The notes under the pieces were generated by a model, which did no database searches, was not told the origin of the DNA, and saw only the letters and a program-made list of their open reading frames with translations. From Eubacteriales bacterium (GTDB taxonomy: Bacteria > Bacillota > Clostridia > Saccharofermentanales > UBA5734), in NCBI GenBank assembly GCA_028695145.1, contig JAQVJP010000007.1:1-47175 (forward strand): DNA of 47,175 bases. The letters are read 5' to 3'. Below, one piece after another: positions 35,710-44,314 of this stretch. Every line of letters starts with the position of its first letter. Position 1 is the stretch's first letter. The position numbers and the translations under genes are program-made.

Positions 35710-36663
35710 ATGACAGATATATATAAGAATATCGAGACTTTATTTCCCTCTGCCGGCAGCCGTCTGCTCAAAGATGTAATAATGTCTGAATATACTACAT
35801 TCCGCTTGGGCGGTCCTGCGGACTGCCTTTTTTTACCGGAGTCAATTGAAGAGCTGCAAATTTTGTATTCCTATGCGGCGGAAAGACATTTGCCGATAAC
35901 ACTTCTTGGTCGTGGCTCAAATGTAATAGTTTCTGATCTTGGTATAAGAGGCGTTACGGTAATTATTTCCGACAATTTGTCGGGAACTGAATTTGCAGAA
36001 GATACAATCATCGCTCAATCAGGGGCCAGCCTGGCTTCTGTTGCGGGTCAAGCGGCTCAGCGATCATGGTCCGGATTAGAATTCGCTTCTGGTATTCCCG
36101 GAACAGTTGGTGGTGGAGTTATGATGAATGCCGGTGCATATGATGGCTGTTTAGCTGATTCAGTTATTTGGACTGAATACCTTGATGAACATCGATATCT
36201 GCGGCGTATAGATAATGCCGATCATGAGTTTGGATACCGCAGAAGTTTTTTTACAGGCAGCAGAAAAATCATAGTTAGAACCGCTTTTCGCCTGAAAGAA
36301 GGAAGTAAGCAGGAAATATTTTCAAAGATGGCTGATTTGGCGTCGAGAAGACGTTCAAGCCAACCGCTGGAGCGGCCAAGTGCCGGTAGCGCTTTCAAGA
36401 GGCCAGCTGGTTTTTATGCAGGTAAATTGATTTCCGATTGCGGACTCAAAGGTTTTCAGATTGGTGGTGCAGCTGTTTCAGATAAGCATGCCGGATTTAT
36501 TGTAAATCTTGGAAATGCCACTGCTTCAGATGTGCTTGCTGTTTTCTGTCATGTACAACAGACCGTTAAGAAGATGACAGGTGTGCTGTTGGAACCTGAA
36601 GTTCGTTTTGCCGGAGATTGGCAGAGCGCGATTGATGAGCTGAACAGCTGCCACATTATCTGA
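35710..36663 (+). CDS. murB: UDP-N-acetylenolpyruvoylglucosamine reductase
   Basis: An FAD enzyme that makes UDP-MurNAc for peptidoglycan. The 317 residues fit type II MurB: TTFRLGGPADCLFLPES, LLGRGSNVIVSDLGIRG, the FAD-site ASGIPGTVGGGVMMNAGAY, FGYRRSFF and the C-terminal PSAGSAFKRP with the catalytic-type serine, then GFIVNLGNATASD. The ribosome site is weak. hprK-murB adjacency is common in Clostridia. Confidence 0.96.
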   Translation: MTDIYKNIETLFPSAGSRLLKDVIMSEYTTFRLGGPADCLFLPESIEELQILYSYAAERHLPITLLGRGSNVIVSDLGIRGVTVIISDNLSGTEFAEDTIIAQSGASLASVAGQAAQRSWSGLEFASGIPGTVGGGVMMNAGAYDGCLADSVIWTEYLDEHRYLRRIDNADHEFGYRRSFFTGSRKIIVRTAFRLKEGSKQEIFSKMADLASRRRSSQPLERPSAGSAFKRPAGFYAGKLISDCGLKGFQIGGAAVSDKHAGFIVNLGNATASDVLAVFCHVQQTVKKMTGVLLEPEVRFAGDWQSAIDELNSCHII

Positions 36664-36680
36664 ATCAAAAGGAGGATCAC

Positions 36681-37589
36681 ATGGAAGTAGTAGTTCTTAC
36701 AGGTATGTCCGGTGCTGGCAAGAGTATGGCTTTGAATTATCTTGAGGATATGGGCTACTTCTGTATTGACAATCTGCCGCCTCAGCTTCTGCCGGAATTG
36801 ATCAAGGCATATACTCATCAACGAACCGGCGGCGAAGAACCTTCGGAAATAAACCGTTTTGCTTTTGGCATCGATATCAGAAGCACAAGTCTTGATGAGC
36901 TTATTCCAAACTTAGAAAAGATTTCTGACATGGGTGTTACTTACAGAATCATTTATCTGGAAGCAACAGATCAGGTGTTGATCAACCGTTATAAACAGAC
37001 CAGGCGCAATCATCCGCTGGCTCAGAAACATGGTTTGTCAAAAGCTATCCAAGTAGAGCGTGGCCGATTGGAAATTCTCAGGGGCATGGCATCAGATGTG
37101 ATTGATACTACAAGTCTGCCGCCTGCTGATTTGCGTGATAAGCTCTATGAAATGTTCTCAAGCACAGATCGCGACGAGAGAATGACAATACTGATTCAGT
37201 CATTTGGTTTCAAGTATGGTATTCCTGCAGATTGTGATTGCGTAATAGATGTCAGATTTATTCCCAATCCTTATTATCTGCCAGAGCTCAGACCGCTCAG
37301 TGGTTTGGACAAACCAATTGCGGATTATGTTCTTGGCTTCGAGGAAACAAATGAATACATGAGTCGTCAAGAGGGGATTTTCGAATATACAATTCCTTAC
37401 TATATACGTGAGGGAAAAGTCCGCTTGACGATTGGAGTCGGTTGTACCGGTGGCAGGCATCGTTCTGTGGCGCTTGCTGAAGATCTTGCAGCAAGATTAC
37501 GCGACAATAATCTTCGTGTGCTTGTTGATCATCGCGATATCGGCAAGGATCCTCGCCAGGCCAAGCGTTTGGAAGCGGAAGCTGAATAA
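36681..37589 (+). CDS. rapZ: RNase adapter / nucleotide-binding protein RapZ (YvcJ)
   Basis: A 302-residue nucleotide-binding protein. Walker A is GMSGAGKS near the N-terminus, FCIDNLPPQLLPEL follows, and the C-terminal domain carries IGVGCTGGRHRSVALAE. In E. coli RapZ guides RNase E to a small RNA controlling glucosamine synthesis, while in Bacillus YvcJ has nucleotide-binding activity with a less clear role. AGGAGG precedes the ATG; yvcK follows in 17 bases. Confidence 0.94.
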   Translation: MEVVVLTGMSGAGKSMALNYLEDMGYFCIDNLPPQLLPELIKAYTHQRTGGEEPSEINRFAFGIDIRSTSLDELIPNLEKISDMGVTYRIIYLEATDQVLINRYKQTRRNHPLAQKHGLSKAIQVERGRLEILRGMASDVIDTTSLPPADLRDKLYEMFSSTDRDERMTILIQSFGFKYGIPADCDCVIDVRFIPNPYYLPELRPLSGLDKPIADYVLGFEETNEYMSRQEGIFEYTIPYYIREGKVRLTIGVGCTGGRHRSVALAEDLAARLRDNNLRVLVDHRDIGKDPRQAKRLEAEAE

Positions 37590-37606
37590 TTGTAAGAGGT
37601 GTAACT

Positions 37607-38653
37607 ATGCTGACTGATATAGAAGAAAAGTTAATACAGTTTGCCAGAAACCCCAGAATCGGGCCGAGAATTACCGTTATTGGTGGAGGAACCGGCTTGT
37701 CAACTCTGCTTCGTGGACTTAAGCTCTATACTCATAATTTAACTGCGATAGTCACTGTGGCTGATAACGGAGGTTCTTCCGGCATGCTGCGTGAAGATAT
37801 GGGCATGTTGCCGCCAGGTGACATCCGCAACTGTATTCTGGCGCTTGCTGATACGGAACCTTTGTTAAGTGACCTTTTTCATTATCGCTTCAGTGAGGGT
37901 CGTTTGAGTGGTCAGAGTTTTGGCAATTTATTTATAGCCGCTATGAATTCAGTGTGTGGTAATTTTTATGAAGCTATAGTTAATGTTTCCAAGGTTCTTG
38001 CAGTCAAAGGCCGAGTTTTGCCGGTCAGTCTTCAGAATATTAATATTAGTGCGCAATTATCTGACGGAAGTATGATTGTTGGTGAATCAGAGATTGGCAA
38101 TAGACCAGATCCGGAAGCGGCACAGATCATTGATATATTTATGGATCCGGCAGATGCAAGTCCCATGCCTGAGGCTGTGGATGCTATCATGAAAGCCGAT
38201 TTATTGGTTCTTGGACCGGGCAGTCTATATACCAGTATCATACCAAATTTGCTTTTCCCTGAGATTTGCGAGGCTGTTGAGAAGTCAAAAGCACCTACTG
38301 TTTATGTGGGTAATATTATGACGCAGCCTGCAGAAACTCTGAATTATGATACTTATGGACATGTCGAGGCAATTCTTCGCCATATGCGAAGAACTTGCAG
38401 TCGTACAAATCCCATAGATTATTGTGTTGTCAATAATGCTTGGATTGATGAGGAATTAATAGAGAGATATCATCTTCAGAGTGCTATACAGGTTACAACA
38501 GATCAAGAAGGTATTGAGGACCTTGGCATTAAGCTGATTGAAGCTCCTTTGGCCTGTGTACATGATGGCAAGATACGCCATGATCACACAGTGCTTGCGA
38601 GAACTGTTATTTCATTACTAAGTAATCATGATAAGGGGCACAGAAATGGGTGA
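37607..38653 (+). CDS. yvcK: YvcK / CofD-like family protein
   Basis: A 348-residue protein resembling the 2-phospho-L-lactate transferase fold. GGGTGLSTLLRGLK, VTVADNGGSSGMLRED, PPGDIRNCILAL and LVLGPGSLYTSIIPNLL are its conserved stretches. In Bacillus it is needed for growth on gluconeogenic carbon sources and for cell shape, and binds UDP-sugars. AGAGGTG lies before the ATG. It overlaps whiA by 8 bases. Confidence 0.93.
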   Translation: MLTDIEEKLIQFARNPRIGPRITVIGGGTGLSTLLRGLKLYTHNLTAIVTVADNGGSSGMLREDMGMLPPGDIRNCILALADTEPLLSDLFHYRFSEGRLSGQSFGNLFIAAMNSVCGNFYEAIVNVSKVLAVKGRVLPVSLQNINISAQLSDGSMIVGESEIGNRPDPEAAQIIDIFMDPADASPMPEAVDAIMKADLLVLGPGSLYTSIIPNLLFPEICEAVEKSKAPTVYVGNIMTQPAETLNYDTYGHVEAILRHMRRTCSRTNPIDYCVVNNAWIDEELIERYHLQSAIQVTTDQEGIEDLGIKLIEAPLACVHDGKIRHDHTVLARTVISLLSNHDKGHRNG

Positions 38654-39560
38654 ATCAGCAAGTTTTTCGAGACAGGTAAAAGATGAGCTGTGTGCCGTTG
38701 CTTCCGAACACTCTGTAGATGAGAAATTTCAACTGCTTGCCTGTTTATTTGCATCTGCCCGTCTTAGACCGGGGTTAATTCAATTGACAACCGCGCACCG
38801 TGGTTTCGCAGAACTGGCAGCTAATTGGTTTGGCTTGGTATATAATGTTGACGCTGAACTTCAGCAAGGAAGAGAGTTAACTTCTATCACTGTAGAAAAC
38901 AAGCGATTATACAGACAAATATCTGATGATTTGCGTAAAAAATTTAATTATGATTCAGCTCTTAATAATCTAAGTGAAATCAGCTTGCCTGGTCATCAAT
39001 GGCAGCAATACGCGATTCGCTGCATGCTGCTGGCTGCTGGGTCAATTGGTGATCCGAAGCAGGCATATCATCTTGAATTTGCCTTAAGGAGACAACCGGC
39101 AGCTGCCTGGCTGCAAGCACAGTTATTAAGTCTGGATATCCCTTCACATTTTCTTAAACGAAATGGTTACAATGTTGTTTATCTTAAGGAAGGTCAGTTG
39201 ATTTCGGAATTGCTGCTTCAGTGTGGTGCTCATAGCGCTCTACTTGAATTCGAATCCTTAAGAGTTGAAAAGGATATGAGAAATAGCGTTAATAGGGTCG
39301 TTAATTGTGACAGCGCCAATTCTCAGCGTATAGCAAACGCTTCTGCCAGACAGCTTGAACTTCTAAGACAACTTGAAGAGCGCCATGGACTTGGTGTTCT
39401 GCCTGACGAGCTTAGATCAGCCGCTCAGGCAAGACTTGAAAACCCAGATTTCTCTCTCAAAGAACTTGGTGAAATTATGCAGCCTCCTTTGGGAAAATCT
39501 GGCATGAATCATCGTCTCAAAAAACTTGAACGGATAGCCGCAGAGCTGCTTGAGGAATGA
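38646..39560 (+). CDS. whiA: WhiA-type DNA-binding protein
   Basis: A 304-residue regulator with an N-terminal LAGLIDADG-derived domain that has lost nuclease activity, and a C-terminal helix-turn-helix near residues 255-300 (SLKELGEIMQPPLGKSGMNH). SFSRQVKDELCA is the usual N-terminus. In streptomycetes it controls sporulation; in Bacillus it affects cell division and chromosome segregation. ATG 38646 is chosen for its ribosome site AAGGGG and overlap with yvcK. Confidence 0.93.
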   Translation: MGESASFSRQVKDELCAVASEHSVDEKFQLLACLFASARLRPGLIQLTTAHRGFAELAANWFGLVYNVDAELQQGRELTSITVENKRLYRQISDDLRKKFNYDSALNNLSEISLPGHQWQQYAIRCMLLAAGSIGDPKQAYHLEFALRRQPAAAWLQAQLLSLDIPSHFLKRNGYNVVYLKEGQLISELLLQCGAHSALLEFESLRVEKDMRNSVNRVVNCDSANSQRIANASARQLELLRQLEERHGLGVLPDELRSAAQARLENPDFSLKELGEIMQPPLGKSGMNHRLKKLERIAAELLEE

Positions 39561-39589
39561 AATAACTACAGGAGATAGAATTATTTGAC

Positions 39590-40081
39590 ATGGATATAGT
39601 ATTAGTAGAACCAGAAATCCCACAAAACACAGGGAATATCGCCAGAACCTGTGTTGCAACAGGCAGTAAGCTGCATTTAATTGAACCGTTGGGGTTTAAG
39701 ATAGATGATCGTAGTCTTAAGAGAGCCGGTCTTGATTATTGGTTTGATCTTGACCTGGAAATCTGGCCCGATATAGAAAGTTGCATGAGAAGCCTTCATG
39801 ACAGAACAATTTATTACGCGACTACAAAAGCCGCCAATGATTATTCGCAGGTGGTATATCCTACGGACAGCGTTATTCTTTTTGGAAAAGAAACACGGGG
39901 GCTGCCTGAGCCATTGTTAATGGCACATCCTGAACGTTGTATCAGAATCCCCATGATCGACAGTGCCAGATCACTGAATTTGTCGAATTCAGTTGCTATA
40001 GTTCTTTATGAAGCGTTAAGACAAAATGAGTTTGCCGGATTAGCGGCGGGGAGTAATTATTTTGATAGAAGCAAATTATAG
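39590..40081 (+). CDS. trmL: tRNA (cytidine/uridine-34-2'-O)-methyltransferase TrmL
   Basis: A 163-residue SPOUT methyltransferase that modifies the wobble base of certain tRNA-Leu species. VLVEPEIPQNTGNIARTC is the hallmark N-terminus; ILFGKETRGLPEPLL and IPMIDSARSLNLSNSVAIVL form the knot that binds SAM. GGAGA lies 14 bases upstream, a long spacing. It overlaps the following peptidase gene by 20 bases. Confidence 0.95.
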   Translation: MDIVLVEPEIPQNTGNIARTCVATGSKLHLIEPLGFKIDDRSLKRAGLDYWFDLDLEIWPDIESCMRSLHDRTIYYATTKAANDYSQVVYPTDSVILFGKETRGLPEPLLMAHPERCIRIPMIDSARSLNLSNSVAIVLYEALRQNEFAGLAAGSNYFDRSKL

Positions 40082-41183
40082 AAATTTGAGAGTTGTAGAT
40101 CTTTTCCTTGAGCTGGCCGGAATGGATTCACCTTCGTTATCTGAGGGTAAAATCGCTGCCTGGCTCAAGCAATATTTTCTGAATCGATATGGTGTAGTTG
40201 TTGAAGAAGATGGCACTGCAGGTATAATTGGCGGTGAGTCAGGCAATTTGCTTGTTAGAATTCCAGGTAATATCGATTGCTCTAAAAAGTTATTTGCTGT
40301 ACATATAGATACTGTTGATCCCTGCCATGATAAGAGAATCATTGTTACCGGTGATACAATTAAAACAGATGGCAAGACGATTTTGGGCGCTGATGATGTT
40401 GCGGGACTGGCATCAATTCTTGCGGCCTTGGAAGAAGTAAAAACTTCGGCACTGCCTCATGGTGATCTTGAATTACTCTTCACTGTTGCCGAAGAGAAAC
40501 ATCTTCTGGGCAGCAGTCATATTCAAAAAGACTGGCTTAAGTCTGAGGTTGCTTACGTTCTTGATACCAGTGGTGCTCCTGGAATTGCGGTAAACCAAGC
40601 ACCGGGCCACATAGATTTTTATTTCGAGCTAACTGGACACGCTGCACACGCCGGCATAGCGCCAGAAACTGGAGTAAGTGCTATACAAGCAGCTGCGGAG
40701 TCTGTTTCACGTATGCGGCTGGGGCGGCCGGCTCCCGGAGTGACTGCGAATATTGGTACTATACGTGGAGGGACAGCTACAAATATAGTTGCGGAAAATT
40801 GTGAAATTACCGCTGAATGCCGCGCTCAAAAACAGGAAGATCTGGTGAATCAGGCAGAACATATGGAAGATTGTGTCAGGCAAGTCTGCAAAATGAGAGG
40901 TGTTAAGCTTGAAGTTAAAAGGCATCAATCCTATTATCCGTTTATTACACCTGAAAATGGTAAGGCGGCCGTATTGTTTCGTGAAGCTTGTGAGAAGTCT
41001 GGTCTTGACTGCGAGTTTCAGACTGGTGGCGGAGGCAGTGATCTGAATCATCTTGTGAGACTTGGCATAGAAGGAATAGTTGTTGCTACCGGCATGGAAA
41101 ATGTTCATAGCTGTCAGGAGCAGCAGAGTATCAAGCACCTGCTTCAACTTGAAAATCTGGTGGTTTCACTGATGAGCGCTTAA
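40062..41183 (+). CDS. M20-family metallopeptidase, PepT-like
   Basis: A 373-residue zinc aminopeptidase-like enzyme. Metal ligands and catalytic residues appear in AVHIDTVDPCHD, ILGADDVAG, FTVAEEKHLLGS, YVLDTSG and MENVHSCQE. The dimerisation insert follows GHIDFYFELTGHAAHAG. This resembles tripeptidase T-like proteins such as YqjE of Bacillus. The start is TTG 40062, with GGGGAG 8 bases upstream inside trmL. It ends the operon; no clear terminator was seen after it. Confidence 0.9.
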   Translation: MIEANYRNLRVVDLFLELAGMDSPSLSEGKIAAWLKQYFLNRYGVVVEEDGTAGIIGGESGNLLVRIPGNIDCSKKLFAVHIDTVDPCHDKRIIVTGDTIKTDGKTILGADDVAGLASILAALEEVKTSALPHGDLELLFTVAEEKHLLGSSHIQKDWLKSEVAYVLDTSGAPGIAVNQAPGHIDFYFELTGHAAHAGIAPETGVSAIQAAAESVSRMRLGRPAPGVTANIGTIRGGTATNIVAENCEITAECRAQKQEDLVNQAEHMEDCVRQVCKMRGVKLEVKRHQSYYPFITPENGKAAVLFREACEKSGLDCEFQTGGGGSDLNHLVRLGIEGIVVATGMENVHSCQEQQSIKHLLQLENLVVSLMSA

Positions 41184-41257
41184 AATCTGTTTGGTTATTG
41201 TGTAGAGAAAATAGAAAAGCTGTGCTCGATATTCAATTTTGCTTTTAAGTGAGCTGA

Positions 41258-41266
41258 TGATATAAT
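41258..41266 (+). promoter_or_regulatory. Extended -10 promoter ahead of the CxC protein gene
   Basis: TGA followed by perfect TATAAT (41261-41266). A weak TTGCTT lies 16 bases upstream at 41239-41244. The leader to the ATG is about 45 bases and contains a run of six Gs. Confidence 0.6.
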
Positions 41267-41317
41267 TTCAGGCATGACTTGGGGGGCTTCAATAGGTGAA
41301 ACCGGAGGAGTGTTTAA

Positions 41318-41731
41318 ATGTGTCAGAGCGTTGATTCAATCGAGTGTGAACTTGCCGCTTATAGGAAGGGGTTTATAAACATTCGTCTCGATCTGGCCAG
41401 AGGCTTGATAGTATGGAAGGATAGCAATCACTGGAGCAATAATTTCGTCAGGTCGTTAACTTTTACCGAGATCGAAATTGTAAGAAGACTTCTGCCGGAT
41501 CTGTATCAGAACAGGACTGCCTGCGTATGTAAGCTGCCGGGACCACGCCTTGACGCTGCGGTGGTAGCAACTGAGAATCAGGGGCACGGATCTTTTTACA
41601 GCTGGCAGCTGACACTAAATAGTAGTGGGGAATGCTGGTGTATCAATGGAAACAGTACAAAAGCAGAACTATGGCGCAAGGTGGTTAAGACTATTGAACA
41701 AATCAGTAAATTACCTGTACGGATTCAGTAA
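41318..41731 (+). CDS. Unknown small protein with two CxC pairs
   Basis: A 137-residue protein that I do not recognise. CGGAGGAG lies 9 bases before the ATG. Six cysteines are present: C2, C10, then CVC at 69-71 and CWC at 106-108, which could bind a metal or form disulfides. It has mixed alpha/beta character: LDLARGLIVWKD, SLTFTEIEIVRRLLPDLY and a C-terminal helix KAELWRKVVKTIEQIS. There is no signal peptide or membrane segment. It has its own promoter and another promoter follows, so it is probably transcribed alone. Confidence 0.7.
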   Translation: MCQSVDSIECELAAYRKGFINIRLDLARGLIVWKDSNHWSNNFVRSLTFTEIEIVRRLLPDLYQNRTACVCKLPGPRLDAAVVATENQGHGSFYSWQLTLNSSGECWCINGNSTKAELWRKVVKTIEQISKLPVRIQ

Positions 41732-41751
41732 TTATCAAGACTCATAATCTG

Positions 41752-41780
41752 TTTACCGTATAATTAATATTTGATAAAAT
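41752..41780 (+). promoter_or_regulatory. Promoter of the membrane protein - pyk unit
   Basis: TTTACC (41752-41757), a 17-base spacer and TAAAAT (41775-41780). A second TATAAT at 41759-41764 has no matching -35 box. Confidence 0.55.
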
Positions 41781-41824
41781 GACAACAGCGCATTTGCTGT
41801 ATAACATGAATGGAAGGTTATCAG

Positions 41825-42427
41825 ATGGATTTTCTGGAAGGGTTTCTTTTGGGACCTCTGTGGAGTGACACAGAGTATGAAACACAAAGACATATTGGTT
41901 TTCACCTTTTTCTGGGGGCGCTGATCAGCGGGGGATTCCTCTGGTTGTTGATTTTCCCTGATAAACTTGCTTTCTGGCTGAGTCTGCCGGGAGCGCTTTA
42001 TGTAGTATTTTTTTTGTTGTTTCTATTTGCGACTCCTTTTACCGCGAGGATGTATTATCAATTTAATTTGCCACTTAAAATTCTGGTTTTGCTTGTGCAG
42101 ATTTGCAAGCTGATTGCAGTTTTTTTATTCACATATAAGATTATGCTGCCAAAATATGAGCTTAATATGGCCGAGCTGCCCCAGTTAGCTATGGATGAAA
42201 TAAATTTGTCTATCAGCAGCTCGACAGAATTTTTCGAGCGCTTCGGCAGAACAACGGGAATGCTGCTTGGTATTGTCGGCGGCGGATTGATGATTGTTTT
42301 AAGACTCGCTTTGATCATAGGTGCTGCGATCATTGTTCCGGTGTTGATAATATACGCGGTGAGATTGGTTCAATGGGCCTGGGATTATTTTACGCAAAGA
42401 TATATTTTGCGCGAGTCTCACAGGTAA
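41825..42427 (+). CDS. Unknown integral membrane protein upstream of pyruvate kinase
   Basis: A 200-residue protein with about five hydrophobic segments: HLFLGALISGGFLWLLIF, LPGALYVVFFLLFLFATPF, ILVLLVQICKLIAVFLF, and a long C-terminal pair from GMLLGIVGGG to PVLIIYAVRLVQWAW. A polar loop of about 40 residues lies in the middle. ATG 41825 is favoured because GGAAGG is 7 bases upstream; ATG 41810 would contain that site. Only 25 bases separate it from pyk, so the two are probably co-transcribed. I cannot assign it to a family. Confidence 0.75.
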   Translation: MDFLEGFLLGPLWSDTEYETQRHIGFHLFLGALISGGFLWLLIFPDKLAFWLSLPGALYVVFFLLFLFATPFTARMYYQFNLPLKILVLLVQICKLIAVFLFTYKIMLPKYELNMAELPQLAMDEINLSISSSTEFFERFGRTTGMLLGIVGGGLMIVLRLALIIGAAIIVPVLIIYAVRLVQWAWDYFTQRYILRESHR

Positions 42428-42452
42428 CTTCTTATTTTCAAGGAGAGATAAA

Positions 42453-44189
42453 ATGAAAAAAACAAAAATAATTTGTACCATGGGTCCTGCACTGGAAGAC
42501 GATGGTTTGTTGCGTGAGTTGATGCTCTCCGGAATGAATGTGGCAAGACTCAATTTTTCGCATGGTGATCACGAGGAACATCTCGGACGTGTTGAGCGGA
42601 TCAAAGCGTTGAGATCAGAACTTGACGTGCCGGTGGCTTTGCTGCTTGATACAAAAGGGCCGGAAATCAGAACAGGTAATTTTAATAGCGGTCGTATCGA
42701 GCTCACTGAGGGCTCTGTTGTTACGTTGCTTCCAGGCAATGATATTGGTGATGAAAAGACTATCTATGTTAGTTACCATGATTTCTACCAAGATATTGAT
42801 ATTGGTTCGCCAATACTTATTGATGATGGTTTGGTCGAGCTTGAGGTTATGAGCATTGACGATAGCCAGGTTAAGTGCAGAGTTCTTAACGGTGGACCTG
42901 TATCCAACCATAAGAGTATCAATCTTCCAGGTGCGAAGACAAATTTGCCGGCGCTGACCTCTAAGGATATTGAAGATATCCGATTTGCTATTGAACATGA
43001 TTTTGATTTTATTGCGGCTTCCTTCGTTCGCAAGGCGGCTGATGTACTCGAGATAAAGAAGATTCTTGAAAAATATGATGGGGAATCAATTCATATCATA
43101 GCGAAGATTGAAAATCGTGAGGGAATAAGTAATTTCGATGAAATACTAAAAGTTGCTGATGGTATTATGGTCGCACGTGGAGATCTTGGTGTCGAGATTC
43201 CTATGCAGGAAGTACCTACAGTTCAGAAGGCACTGATTGAAAAATGCTACAAAATTGGCAAGCCCTGCATTACCGCTACACAAATGCTCGATTCGATGAT
43301 GCGTAATCCCAGGCCGACGAGGGCCGAAGTTTCTGATGTGGCCAATGCCATACTTGATGGTACAAGTGCTATTATGCTGTCCGGCGAAACGGCTGCCGGC
43401 AAGTATCCGCTTGAGAGTTTAAAAATGATGGTGAGTATTGCTGAGCAGACTGAAAAATCAATTGATTATTGGGGTGAGTTTATCAAGTCCCGTTATGAAA
43501 TGGTCTCAAGTGTCACAAACGCTATCAGTCATGCGACCTGTATGACAGCAATGGATTTGAAGGCGGCTGCGATCGTGGCTGTTACACACAGCGGACGTAC
43601 AGCCAGGCTCATTTCCAGATTCCGCCCTGAGTGTCCAATTATAGCGACCACTGTATCTCCGATGTCTTATAGACAGCTTGCTCTGTCGTGGGGTGTTTAT
43701 CCATATCTTGTTGAAGAGGTTCATACAACAGATGCTATGTTTGAACTTGGCATGAGCAAGGCTTTGGAGTCAGGCAGGGTCAAAAATGGTGATGTTGTTG
43801 TCATTACTGGTGGTACTCCTATCGGTATGAGTGGCACAACAAATACACTAAAAGTTCAGAATATCGGCCGTATTCTGGTGGATGGCAAGGGTATTGGCAA
43901 AGGTAATATTTCTGGTGAAGCATTGGTTATTCAGTCAGCAGAAGATTTGCGTCTGGCAGATATGCGTCAGGACTATATCCTTGTCGCCTCGCATACTGAT
44001 AATGAAATGCTGCCTGCTATGAAGAAAGCTCTGGCGCTTGTTGTTGAGACGACTGATCCAGGTAATCATGCTGCGATTGTTGGTCTGGCACTTGATATTC
44101 CTATACTGTATGCTTGCGAAAACGCGACGAAAATTTTAAAAACAGGTTCGTTGATTGCTATTGATGTTGAACGCGGAACCATCAGTTGA
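42453..44189 (+). CDS. pyk: Pyruvate kinase with extra C-terminal PEP-utiliser-like domain
   Basis: Converts PEP and ADP to pyruvate and ATP at the end of glycolysis. The 578 residues exceed the usual 470 because of an added C-terminal domain (about 475-578), resembling the phosphohistidine domain of PEP synthase and PTS enzyme I, as in Bacillus and related Firmicutes. Core motifs are TKIICTMGPAL, MNVARLNFSHGDHEEH, DTKGPEIRTG, IIAKIENREGI, VARGDLGVEIP and the signature around ITATQMLDSM. AAGGAG precedes the ATG. Confidence 0.96.
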   Translation: MKKTKIICTMGPALEDDGLLRELMLSGMNVARLNFSHGDHEEHLGRVERIKALRSELDVPVALLLDTKGPEIRTGNFNSGRIELTEGSVVTLLPGNDIGDEKTIYVSYHDFYQDIDIGSPILIDDGLVELEVMSIDDSQVKCRVLNGGPVSNHKSINLPGAKTNLPALTSKDIEDIRFAIEHDFDFIAASFVRKAADVLEIKKILEKYDGESIHIIAKIENREGISNFDEILKVADGIMVARGDLGVEIPMQEVPTVQKALIEKCYKIGKPCITATQMLDSMMRNPRPTRAEVSDVANAILDGTSAIMLSGETAAGKYPLESLKMMVSIAEQTEKSIDYWGEFIKSRYEMVSSVTNAISHATCMTAMDLKAAAIVAVTHSGRTARLISRFRPECPIIATTVSPMSYRQLALSWGVYPYLVEEVHTTDAMFELGMSKALESGRVKNGDVVVITGGTPIGMSGTTNTLKVQNIGRILVDGKGIGKGNISGEALVIQSAEDLRLADMRQDYILVASHTDNEMLPAMKKALALVVETTDPGNHAAIVGLALDIPILYACENATKILKTGSLIAIDVERGTIS

Positions 44190-44210
44190 CACTTTTGACA
44201 CATTTGAGTC
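44186..44210 (+). repeat. Three direct repeats spaced 9 bases, between pyk and htrA
   Basis: TTGACAC (44186-44192), TTGACAC (44195-44201) and TTGAGTC (44204-44210) occur with an exact 9-base period. The first overlaps the pyk stop codon. They might be tandem regulator sites or alternate -35 boxes, but no good -10 box lies at the right distance. Confidence 0.4.
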
Positions 44211-44314
44211 ATATTTATTTTCATTTTCTCCAATCTGTGATCAAATGCCTGGTGTATAAATATCGGTGTAAGATAAATATATAACTTCATAGATAAATAG
44301 AGGAGGCGTTTCTC

